From NCBI GenBank assembly GCA_963377175.1, contig CAUJNA010001600.1, positions 1 through 64,000 of the forward strand: a DNA stretch of 64,000 nucleotides, given 5' to 3'. Shown in pieces: positions 10,501 through 22,500 of this stretch. How positions within the stretch are numbered: the stretch's first letter is position 1; each line of letters starts with the position of its first letter. The stretch is from Effrenium voratum (taxonomy: Eukaryota; Sar; Dinophyceae; Suessiales; Symbiodiniaceae). A program made the translations under genes and the position numbers. The notes beneath the pieces were generated by a model that was not told where the DNA came from, did no database searches, and saw nothing but the letters and a program-made list of their open reading frames with translations.

Positions 10501-13500
10501 GCGATCTAGCAGAGAGTGGTAGCCGTTCTTCAGAGCGGACTTGTGCTTCTTCCGGGCCTCCTGAATAACAGCACTGTCCGGGGAGTTCAAGCCACGAATG
10601 ATGCTGCTACGATCCTCCTCGCGGAGGTCAAAAGTTCCCACGGATGCCAGAACCTGGGCTGTGACATGGGTGCTGAGGCCCATCTTCTTCAGCAAATTGG
10701 AACGCTGCACAATGTAATTCCTCTGCTGCTCTTTCAGCAGCCGAGGATTGAGGGGAGACAACTGCCCACATGACGAGCAGTGGACCTGCCCCTCGAACAC
10801 ACTGTTGTTGCAGACCGGGCACGTGGCGACATTCAGCTCAACGTTCTCCATTGGGTTGAAAGTCTTCTGTCTCTTCGCTTCCCCTTGCGGGGCGCGAGGA
10901 GACGCCACATTGGTGCGGGTTGTAGCAATACGTTCCAGTGCTGTAGATCGATCATCAACCACGGCTTGGTCGCGCTTCATCCCCTGCGATTCATCCTCAT
11001 TCGCCTCAGCTGGTGCACCTGCATCCGATTGCTCGGAGCGAGTGTACCATACATCGCCATTTGTAGCGTCCAATACAGAAATAATCGTGTAATTGGGCAC
11101 CTTGTCGCGCGTAAGGACGCCATCGCTCTCCGTCTTGAAAAAGCAAAGCCCTGCGCGAATGGCCATCCTGAGGTCGATCTGTATCTCCAAGGGCTTGTTA
11201 GCACGTACACCTGAGATGTAATTTACATTCGTGCTCGGAATGTCAGCGAAAAAAACGTGAGGTCTGCCTGTCTCGTGCTGGTCCCCTCCTCCTGGAAGCA
11301 GTCCGTTTCGCATTATGCTGGCGAAGTTCCGCTTATCGGTGCGATGATAGAGCACCGTAGGAGGGTTGCTACAGACGTTCCAGCCAGACCAGCGCCCGAG
11401 GTCAGTCCCCGGGTTCACGTACCACTCCTTCGCGATGCCGGAGTCGTCGATTTGGAGCCAGTCCTCATGTCCTTGAGAGGCCTTTATCTTGAAAAGCCAA
11501 TGCGAACATGGGACGTCTCCGCACCGGCCTGCGTCCGGGCAACCAAGCGCAATGAACCTCTGCTTTTTGTCCAGCTTGAAGATGTCCATGATATTCTGAA
11601 TATTCCATGGAATGGGATGTCGCAGCTCCTTGCGAAGCGCGAGTCCCAGGTCTTCGAGGTCCATGTAGCCGTCCTCATCCATCACGTACCCGCATCCTTC
11701 TGTTCCACGACCACGGAGGATCTTGGAGATGCACGTCAGGGAACTGTGGTACTCATTCTCCTGACAGAAGGGTCGTAATCGAAAGAGGGCTGCTTGATGA
11801 TGTCGAGTCTCTTGGGGCCCTCACCGTAGTCGACATACTTCACGCCATCATGGATACTATACACCCAGCAGTCGTAGTGGCCTCCAGTCACGTTCCTCCC
11901 GTAGGAGTCGAGTGGTACCGGTCTGCTTGCCGCCTCGTCCCTCTGTGCCACCGCAGCCGCCTTTGCACCGGCTTGCGCCGGGCGAACACTTTCGGAAACA
12001 TCTGCACCGGAAGGCTCACCTGAAGTTGCAAACTCGGCTGGGTTGACGGGGGCGAAATCGAGGGGCTGCCGGACCTCCACTTCTTCACGGGTGAAAGGGA
12101 GCCCGATCATCTCTGACAAAGCAACACCGCACTTCGTTAGCGTTTCCTTGCAGTACGCGAGAACCTCAACGTTGACTGTGCAATCCTCTTGGTGGCGCAC
12201 CACGAGCACATCGATCGGACGCATGGTGCAATCATGCGAACGTGTCAGCTCGGCTACGCTGCCCATTGCGGGGCGCAAGATGGAAAGCATATACAACATG
12301 TGATGGGTTCCGCGCATGAACTGGACGGTCTTCGTGATGTTGTCGTCACTGAAGCACATATGATACCTGTCCAGCAAATCGATGGTCTCGACAAAGGGTG
12401 TAGCATCTACGTACACAAACATATGATTGGGGTCGCCGATGATGTAATCCCGGACTTCCGTCATGAAACGGTCCCAAATCATAGAGAAGCCGTAGAGATA
12501 GCTTTTCGCGCCGGTCATGACTCCAAGGCATGCGCAGCCCTTGCGGGCCGCGAAGTCCCTGGTCCAAGCCAGGTGCCGTTTGGAGTCAGCAAGAAGTTGT
12601 TCGGCGTCGCCAGTGGGGGTATCACAAGGATATGTACCAGTGGGCTCGAGGCCGTCCTTCCCAACGAGCTCGTTGCCATTCCAGTAAATCATCGGAATGA
12701 TGGTGGCAGCTGGGTGGTCGGTACGCACCTCGTCGATGAGGGCGGCCAACCGCTTGCACAGCTGCTGTAAGCCCTTGCCCCAAAGCATTTCTGACCTCCA
12801 TGCACCGACACGCGCCGGGCGAGAGGCATCCAAACGCTCCGCAAAGTCGTACTTGCGAAGCTTGCGCTTCTTGCCCGAAACCATGGACAGTCCTGAATCA
12901 GCGACAGTCACATAGATAAGGAGGTCGCGGTCTGGTACACGTGGGGCCTGCAAAACCTTCAAGTACGGTTCGCTTATAGTTAACAGGGGTGTAAGCAATT
13001 GCAGGTAGTGCGGTTGGTCCTGCACCCATGTATGAATAAGCGACTGTGCAGAGGTCGTCTCGAGGAGGCCCTTGACCGTGGCGGCGAGGTTAGCGTCGTA
13101 TTTGCCGTTCGTGCATACCGATGTGGTAGCGACATTCTCCATCCACCTCCTCCATGCCGGATCGCAATCCCTCGCGGGATGCGCCATAGCCGTCGCGCTG
13201 CTCATTGCGAAAAGGATGCAGCACAATCACTCGAAAGCAACGGCTGCATGGTGGCATGTTCGGAAAATGCATTGTGAACGGCATCAGTGTAAACGTACGT
13301 GTATCCCTCGGCTTCCTTCAAATACGTGCCACGGCTTTCATCATGCTCGTGAGAACCATCACACTTGAAGTACTCAACCACGGAAATAGTGGGCATATTA
13401 CTGGCAACGACCCATTGCTTTTTCATAGGTTTTCCATTTCTCCCTTTAATGCCGATTTTGCAACCATGGAATTCGTACTTGTTCATCTTGTACTTAGTCA

Positions 13501-16500
13501 AGAAACTCCATAGTTCGGGCCATTTCCAATAACGACACGCCTTGGGGAGTTCGAAGGCAACTCTAACGTCATCGGAATAGACATCATTGAGAATGCGTTT
13601 GAACCCTCTCAACAGTGATCGGAATTGCTTGATGTGGCCCTCAATCTTGGCGGCACCTTTGGGAGTTTGCTGGTTGACATAACCCCACGGGCAACCTCCA
13701 GTGCATGGCAACGAAACATAGAACATTATTGCACCCTTAGGATTCTTGCTCCTGAATTCGGCAATTTCATGGACTAACCACTGCCTGCACGTATCAGAGC
13801 ACCCGTCTTCGGTTTCAGTTACCCGAATGACACGGCAACCTTTTGAAGAGTCTCTTGATTCGCCCAACCGTGAGGTCGTCGAACAACAGAATTCAATAAG
13901 GAGGCGCTTGGGCTGAACGTTGCATAACGCAGCGATCTGCCCCCCCTGATCACTAACTTCTCCGGCCTTGGCGCATGGGGAGAGCAGCAAACTGGTGGCA
14001 CAGGCTCGCGCCTGGCGATTGGGGGAGATACCGATCAGCTCAAGTGCATGATGCCACACTGGGGTGCTGTCAAACGCCTTGGTCAAGATGTCTGCAGCTT
14101 GGAGGGTAGTGTCAACATTGATTAATTCGAACTGCCTATTCACGAATTGCTCCTGGAGCCATCTAAAGCTAATGCGTTGGGTCCTATCCGTGTGCCTTAG
14201 CTTCTGTGAGTGTCCCTGCTGCAGGATAGTGATCGTGGCCTGATTGTCTTCCATCAGCTTAACTTTCCACTTATCACTGAGATGCACAGTTAGGGCATTG
14301 ATGTTCGCTACACTTGTGCCCGCATCAACATTTCCGTACCGAATTTCATCCAACTCGGGGTCGATGCGAGCGACAATGCCATCGGGCACATCAAGGGAGG
14401 CTTTTCCCGCCTTTTGAGCATACCCATGTGCTTCTTTCCCAAACAGGCTGAGCTGGCAGAAAAGCGACAGCGTCGGCAATCCCTCTGCTCTGAGCGCCTG
14501 GTTCGCAGCGATGACCTCGGCTTCAGTCGAGCTTGTTGCGGTCGCTGTCTGCTTCCTACTGAAGGCATTCAGTGGGTAGTACGTGTTTGGTCCTACCAGG
14601 ATCATGGTGCAACCAGTTGTACTATGCGAGTCGTATTCGCCTGCCCAATCCGCATCAGCGAACAACCACAGCCTACAATCAGAGAACTTATCCCCGATAA
14701 AACCTCGCATCTTTAGGTCCTTCGAACAGTGTATGTAAGACACAAGCCGATGTAGAGCGCTGTCGCACTCAGTGGACCATTTACTCACACGCGAGGCAAG
14801 GCTTTGCGTGGCTCTTAGCAGGTCATACCTAGCCATGCGGGCTGCGAATAGAATCTTCATTAGTACTTTTGCAGCGATCGTTTGAAGCCTGCCCTTTGGC
14901 TCCCCTTCATTTACGACAGGTCTCGCGACCTTCGAACCAATGAATGGAGTGCTAACCTTACTCAACGATGAAACGCTCACCTTGGCAAGTTCGCAATATG
15001 CGTCAACGCATGACTTGAGGAAATCAGACATGTCGTGCTCAACAATGTTGACTTCTTTAGTCATACAACCAACAGGTTTATCGCATATCGTTTCGGGTCC
15101 TTTGAACTTCGAAACCTTGACTTCTTTCTTTGCCGCGGTTTTGTCTCTCATTGATCCAGGCTTTGAGGGCAATGCACATTGCAAAGCTGCTTCCTGATTC
15201 TCACCGTAGGAAAACACCGTACGTCCGGTCCACCACGCGGTGTCCGCAGAAATGCGATCACTTGCATGACGCGACCACTCATCGCAAATTGGACTTGCTT
15301 TGGATTGATCTTTGATTGTCACACGCTGGGGGTCGAGGCTGCAAGCGAATGCACTCATTTGCTCCTTAGGACGGAAAAGGCACTTTCTGGGCTGCAAGTG
15401 ATAGCGTGTCCACGTTTTCGTGTTCTCATCATGCTCCCAGTAGTCCTCAGTCCTTCTTTGAGAGCAAACACCCGCGTGTTGCGTAGAACCCTCAAACACG
15501 TGATTAAAAGGGTGTTCCTCTTTAGACAATCTGACATTGTTCTTTTCGATGTGATGACACCCAAAGTATCTGCCGAATGGCTCGGGCGCGTCGATCTCGA
15601 CAACCTTCCCGATCAGTTCCCATCCCTTATCAAGGCTACCGGCGGGTCCTGCAAGCTTGAAGTCATCAACATATACGACGAGCAGCAGGTCGAGTTCCGG
15701 ATGATGGAAAATGGATGTCCATATTTCGGGCAACACTCTTACAAAGCCTTGCTTGCTAAGGGCATCTTCGAGGTGCTTTTCCCAAAGCCCCCCTGAATCG
15801 GGATGTCCGTACAAGGCTAGCACAAGTGGAACAATGGGGTCAATGTATTGTTTGCTCCAATGGCTGGGCCATCTGTTCTTGGGCAATCTAAGCCATGTGG
15901 GAACGCCTTTGAACAGGGCTTGGATGTAGGCTTGCTTCGCATCGGCTTGCGCCTTGCGGTAGCCGGGCTGCGACCCGAAAGCGTCGAGGATTTTGGCTGC
16001 CTCCATTGACGCTGGGCTGGACCCTAGCTCCGCAAATAATGCTGCAACAGAGTTTTCATCGTAAACATTGTTCCCTTGGAAAACGGTCCTTCCTTTGAAT
16101 TTCTTGTTGGGATCATCATCGGGAAGCTCGCTACCCTTCTCGTAACAAGCCTCGAAAATCCTTCCAATGTGAACCTTTTCCCCTTTGTTCTGGGCTTCTC
16201 TGATGACGCGCCTACACTCATTTACTCTGAACTCGTCCCAAGTGCCTTTCTTCCGAAGGTTTTCCCATTCCTTGTCGAGGGCAGCCTGGGCCTTTGGCGT
16301 ATTGGCTACTTCGGCTTTTGGCACGAGCCTAGCAACGACTGCACTAAACAGTTCAAGAGCAACATCAAATTCAACTTTCTTAATTCGCTCTTTGACCAAC
16401 TCACGCAATTGCGGGCGATGCGGCTCCTTTGATGACTTGTCGCGTTCCGGAAGAACGGACATCGCAGGCGCGTGCCGGATCACAGGCAATGTCGGCTCGC

Positions 16501-19500
16501 CCTCGCGGGCGGCGCTGGTCGGCTTTGCACTCGATGCGGCTTCGGGGTGCTCGGATCTGGCCTCCGAAGAGACTGCTGTCTCAAGCACTGCCTTCTTGGC
16601 ATCTGCACGGAGCTGATCTTCATACTGCTGGGTTAGGGCCTTTCGGTCCTGACTGCCGAGCATGACCCACATGTCGGACGGGATATCGGGAGGCCTTTTG
16701 GATCCGGCCTTCCTACGGACGAGCCGAACCCCATCCCACACATAGCCATCAGGTACTGGTGACCCATCAGGCATTATGCTCGGGTCGAATGCACCGCCTT
16801 TCTCGGGCACGACAGGCTTGGTCTTCGCTTCGGATTTCTCTGATGCGGCGGGTTCCTCGATGTGGGCTTGCCCACGCTCCAACGGCACAGGATCATCTCG
16901 CGTCCTAGCACTGGCAACGGGTGGATGAGATGCAGGGTCTTTCAACAACCTCATCGGGAAGATGAACTCATCAGTCGGAAGCTCAATGCGCTTTGTTCGC
17001 TGTACCGTGAGGGACGCATGTTCGATATGGTAATCGAGCCCTTCTAGTTTTGCAACGAGGAACTCACCCTTCCATGCGAACCCAGGCTGAAGATGGTACC
17101 CGAGAAACACGCCTTCATTCGATGTTGGCGAAGTCTTGCCTGCCTGATTGTCGGCTCGTGCAGGGTTGTTCCAGAACAGTACCTTTGCTCCGAAAGGTAT
17201 CTCAGCTTCATCAAAGGTCTTGTTAAACCTGAGGTACCATGGCGAATCGTTTCCATTCAACTGTGGCAGGATGTTGGTCGCAACTGCATTGTGCTGGATA
17301 GCAAATGGCCACATCGACAGTGGGAACCCTGACTGAACAAGGTTCGCACGTGCTCCCTCCAACAGATGTCTGATTTCCCTTTCCACGAAAGATTTGGAAG
17401 AATCAACATATTCGATGGAGGTCTGATGACGGTACCCCAACTGCTCTATTGCGGCTTTCAATTCCCGGGAGTTATCGGTGTAGAGAACCTCAACCTCATC
17501 CCTACCGGAAATGAAATGCTGGATCCCTGCAACGGATTGCTCCGTGCTTTTGCTGGTCGACGGGTAAACGTACCTGAACTGCGTGTGCACGTCCTTGATC
17601 ACAAGAGCACACCATTCACCTTTGATGCCTTGCTCGATGTTGGCCTTGAGAATCACATGATCAGCAATGATGTGATCTCCAAACGCTTTCGTCTCGAGCC
17701 TTCCCTGCCCGCCTTTCGATCTTGCATATGGGGCAAGCATCTTGGCACGTTGGCAAGTGCGGCAAAAGGGATTCTTCGGATAGTGTGCAAACAAGTGCTC
17801 TTTGGTACCTGCTTCGGCAACCAGATCTTGCTCTTTGCGGGATCTCACGAACCGCTCAACTTCATCGTCGGGATCATCACCTTCGTCGATGCCTTCGTCA
17901 TGAACCGGCGCAGGCGCTGGCTTGGATGCTGCTACTGCACTCAACGATGGCTCAGCTTCACAGCTAGAATCCATATATGGCACACGACTGTCAACCTTGA
18001 GCTGGATCAGAGCACCATCAGGGCGAACCATGGTTGGCGCCTTCCCGGATTCCCAATGGAAGGAATATCCTTGATCCAGACACTTCACACCCAGCGACAG
18101 CACTGCGGGAGAACTCTCGAGGATGTAAGGCTGAGCAGGCTCACACAATGCATCGACATTGATGTCGGCGATTTCGGAAGCAGTGATGTTTCCGTTTGCA
18201 GTCACAAGGCGAATGGGCTGAGGGGCCTGTTTTCGAATTGCCTTGGACGTATTCCTCAGTGCAGCTTTGCTGGTGAGGTCCTGCTCACTACCGGAATCAA
18301 TGAGCCACACATCCTTTCCCTTTGGGGCAGGGGTGGCTGCCCTTGGCGCTTCGACATCCTTGCGAACATCGTGAGGCGGCATGGCAACTCTCAGGCACTC
18401 ATCACACGATAGGCTTGAGATGGAATCGGATTCCACATCGCACATGAAACCACAAGCGGGCTGGGCTCCATTCTCCATGGCTTTGACTACGGCATTCAAC
18501 TGGTTCGCGGCCTTGCGCGCTGCCTTGTTAGTCCCTTTGGTCGGCCTGGGGCAGTCCTTAGCACTTGGAAACATCCTATTGTACTGCCGTTCCTCATACT
18601 CAAGCTTAAAACCATCGCCTTCGGCGGGGATCTCATGCACATGAGCATTGGTGTCGAATGACACTCCGATTGGATCGATCGGCTTTGCGAACATGGCGTA
18701 CCTGGTGCAGACTGCAGCGGCTTTGGCCTTGGGCTTAGGCTTAGGTGAATTTGCACGCTTCTTAGCCGCAGGATTTGCATTGGCCTCGCTGCTCGATGCC
18801 GCGGCGGCAGATTTGCCGCCCGTGGAGGCATGGCTAAACTTGCATTTGTCACCTCTAGTGCACTTCCCTTGGGCAAAGAAAGAACACGGTGCTTTCTCTC
18901 CTTTACCGCCTTTGGGGGAACTTGGCCTGCCACGGGTCGCGGAGCGTCCTCGCGGCTCCTTGCGGTGCGCGTAAGGGCAGTTTGCCCCCCTCGTGCACGA
19001 GCCCTTCTGGAAGTCAAAGCAGTACTTCTCCTCGGTGTCCTTCGGCTTAGGTGCGCTCTTTTTCTTGGGGTCCCTCTTTTCAGGGGCGGCAGCACCAGCC
19101 TTGGGCGTCGGGGCTTTACTGGCATTGACTTTGGACACGCGCTCTCGGTTCTCGCGAAGCCTATCCCTCTCGATTAGATCCCTCATGCAACGCATTAGGA
19201 AATCGTACGATTTGTTGGGATCATCATCACGGCAACGATCATATGTGTCAATGTCGTACCGCAACAGATGGCAGCTTCTCACTTGGCGAAGCAAGATGTC
19301 TTTCAACACCTTTTCTTCCGGCGGCCTTTTCATGCCGGCGATCACGGAATCCCAAGCGTTCAGGAAACGTTTGAGATCAATGATTCCTTCGCCGTGTCGC
19401 GAGACACGCAACAGGTCCTCCAAGGAGTAGAGGTTTCCGGCTTCTTCACTGGTCTTGAAATATTGGTCAAACATAAACAAGACCTGCCTTCCTCTCATGG

Positions 19501-22500
19501 CCTTTCCCTCCTTGGCACATTCTTCCTTTGCTGTTAGGATTCGCTGAGCCAGATCGCCTTTCGCTGAACGCGTGAGCGCTGCGAGAATCTTCGTGTCTAG
19601 GGTCACGAATTTTCCCGGTTCGCCGAGCTCCTCCAACAGCTTCTTCTTGTCCTCGCGATCGGACCAGACTTCCATGATCCAAGGCCAAGCCTCGTCTGGA
19701 CGGTCAGATGCGGCGCGGACATCCTCACGAACCGATGTTTTCCATTCACGGTACGTTTCAGGAGTTGGCATCTCCTTGAATCGCAACGTCTCGCTTTCGC
19801 GGGTTCTGGGCTTTTCATCGTTCGTTTGGCCTTTTACTAACTTCATCAACATCTTGGCGAATGCTTCATTGCCGAGGTTAGGCCCGAGGCCATCACCTTC
19901 GTCTTCATCACCATCGCCATCGCCATCATCATCAGGTGGCGGACCGCCGGGAGGCTTACCACCCTGCTTGCGGTCAGTTGACATTGGCCCCTGAGAGAAT
20001 TGCAGGGGTGGGACCGGTGCACTTGTTTTCACCGGGGATCGGCTGCTACCTGATGGCTTTTCAGCTGGTCCTTGCGGATCGCGAGCATCTGCGGGCAGTG
20101 CTTCGCATTCGGCAGTTGGAATCACGCTGGGGGTATATTCATCCCCGTAACCGTCATAGGTAACAAGCGACCTCAACTTTTCCTTTGCATATTGAAACGG
20201 ATGGGTAAGCGGGTCCAACATTGACCTTTGGGACCGAGCTGACTTCATGTCATCGGTCATCAACTCTGGTGAATCCTCTCGGGTATCACCTACCCCTTTG
20301 GGCTTCGATCCATCCTCGCGGAGGTCGTGTTGCTTCTGATACTTCTTCAGCTCATCGAGCTCGTCCTGCAGAAGCCCGTTTTGGTGGGCCATCATGTCAA
20401 CCGTTCTGGCGTGTGTCGCCTCAACACGGGCTGTGTCATCGGCATGCTTGGCAGCTTGCTCATGAAGGAGCTGCTGGGCTTCCGCCAGGGTGGATTCGAT
20501 GGCTTGCCTAAACTCAGTTGTTTTGCGTCCCATTTCCGCTTCATGCAATGCTTGGGCATTTTCCTCACACACTTGGCTTATCCTAGCTTCAGCGAAGTTC
20601 ACTTCTTGAACGAACTCATCGCTCACTCGCTGTTCGTATTCACGAATCCTATGCGACTGGGCTTGCACACATTCAGCGTAGTGTGCATGCAGCTGATTCT
20701 GTGCGGCACGGAGCTCCTCACGGTTTTCCGCTTGCAAATGCGTAACAGCTGCTTGATGCAGGGCTTCGGCTTCAGACCTAATGGCTGCATCATTCCCAAA
20801 AGCAAAGATTGCGGTATTGTACAGTTGAAGGGAATTCATCAGGGTGCGGTTGTATTGCGCATTAGCGCTTGATGCGAACATTCGCACACCGCCGCCGGTG
20901 GCGTTGCCGGAGCTAGCTCCGGCAGCATCCACAGGCATGCTGGATCCATCAACTGGCACAAGGGAACCGTCCATTGCTTAGAGCTAGGGGCCTACGGCTG
21001 ATAACCTATAGATTCAAGAGTTACCGGTTTGGGGCCCAAAAGGAAACAACAAACCGTCCAAGTGCGCTGCTCGCACATTTTCACGCTTGAACAGCCACAC
21101 TGCGGATGCAATGGATGTAAAACCCCATACTGACCGATCAAATTCTTCAATTTCCGCGGTCAGCCCGCCTTTCAGATCTGCCAGGCCGCGGCCGCGGCCC
21201 CTGGCTCAGCCAAGGGGATCTTGAGGGCTGTTGGACTGAAATCAAGGGAAACATGTGGAGGTGCCCTCCCCCAGACTAGCATGGAAGCTCCCAGAGCCCG
21301 TTTAGAAGACTTGGCTCCATTTACAGAGGCTTCTGGGAGCTTCCATGTTAGTGTAGAAAGCCTGACTTTGGGGGTGATGCTTGAAAATATGAAGGGGAGA
21401 CAAAACATAAATCCGTTGATCTAATTTCATCTCCGTTTTGGGAATCTCCATGCTGTTGTCGGCTCCATGGCTATGCTGCCCGTCAAATTCTTACAAGGGG
21501 TCGATGACTGCCCCTACCAAATCCAAGCAAAAAAGAGAGTTTTGACCATGGCACATATGGTTTGTCTCCACACGGCGGACCTTCTTAAGCGGGCTCCCAT
21601 GAAAACCAAAGGAGTGATCCTTTACGCTCACTGCGTTCGTGCAAAGCGCCTCAAGTGCTGGGTCTATTTCTCGTCGCAGACTCGCAGTCCCACAGTTCAA
21701 GGCGAAGCTTCTGGCAATGCCTGGAACCCTTGCCGCTGCGGCCCCCCTTCCAGCTCGCATGTATGCCAAACCTTTTGCTTTAGTGCGGACAAAATGACAA
21801 TGTGTCCAGTAGCACTTGCACATGGGGACGGAACCCAAAGAAAGCAATCATGGCGCACGCTCCAATTTCGCTCCAATGCTGCCAGATTACGCAGCTATCA
21901 AATTCACAACCTGAATTGAAGAATCCACAGTATTCCCACGCAATGAAACATAATCATGGCCGAGCTTGCTTCACTGCCGAGGTGAGCGCTAAACAGTTCA
22001 ACGCTAGACTCACTAGACTTGTCCTGCGCGTAAACCCAAGGTTATCATAAAACTTGCGGTTCGTTCTTAGACCTGATAAAAGTGAGGATCCCTGTTGGAG
22101 CGTTGTGACCCCTGAAAAAGCCGGAGAACCCTCCGAAAGCCCTACTGAATAAACCCACCTTAGTTGCGGGCCCACAAAGCCTCAAGTCAAACAAATACAA
22201 TGAGGACCCCCCCTTTTTGGGACGTATTTTAAAGGAAGTTAGCAACACTCTGAACAAATGCCAATGAGGCATAACATCGCAACTAAATAGCGCCACGTCA
22301 AACGAAGACGTTTTAGATAATTCCAAAGGTCCCTAACCAAGGATGCCAAAACGTGGGTTCCCAGAAGCATGTCACCCACCTTGGGCCTACAATAGCCCAA
22401 GAGTGAAACCGTTTGTGAATCTGCTTTTTGGGCCCGGCCCAAAAATCGATCAGATGTAACCAACACCTGCCTCAGCTTCCCACCAAACAAAACAGTTTGC

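Larger units (their letters stand above)
9636..21149 (-). mobile_element. Complete Ty1/copia-type LTR retrotransposon, about 11.5 kb
   Basis: The 143-bp direct repeats at 9636-9778 and 21007-21149 align without gaps and differ at one position (9758 G against 21129 A). Both carry the element-strand ends TGAAG and CTATA. They are flanked by the duplication ATTTC. On the minus strand the order is 5' LTR, possible primer-binding site, ORF1 (gag, protease, integrase, RT, RNase H, extension), ORF2, ORF3, polypurine tract, 3' LTR. Integrase before RT is the copia order. The ORF1 frame is intact over 2590 codons, so the copy is young and possibly competent. The size is roughly twice that of a usual copia element because of the long gag, the C-terminal extension and two extra ORFs. 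It sits in an intron of the host gene in sense orientation. Confidence 0.92.

Noticed and set aside
17366..18412. Plus-strand open frame of 348 residues
   Set aside because: It is antisense to the integrase region of the retrotransposon gag-pol and has no recognisable motif.
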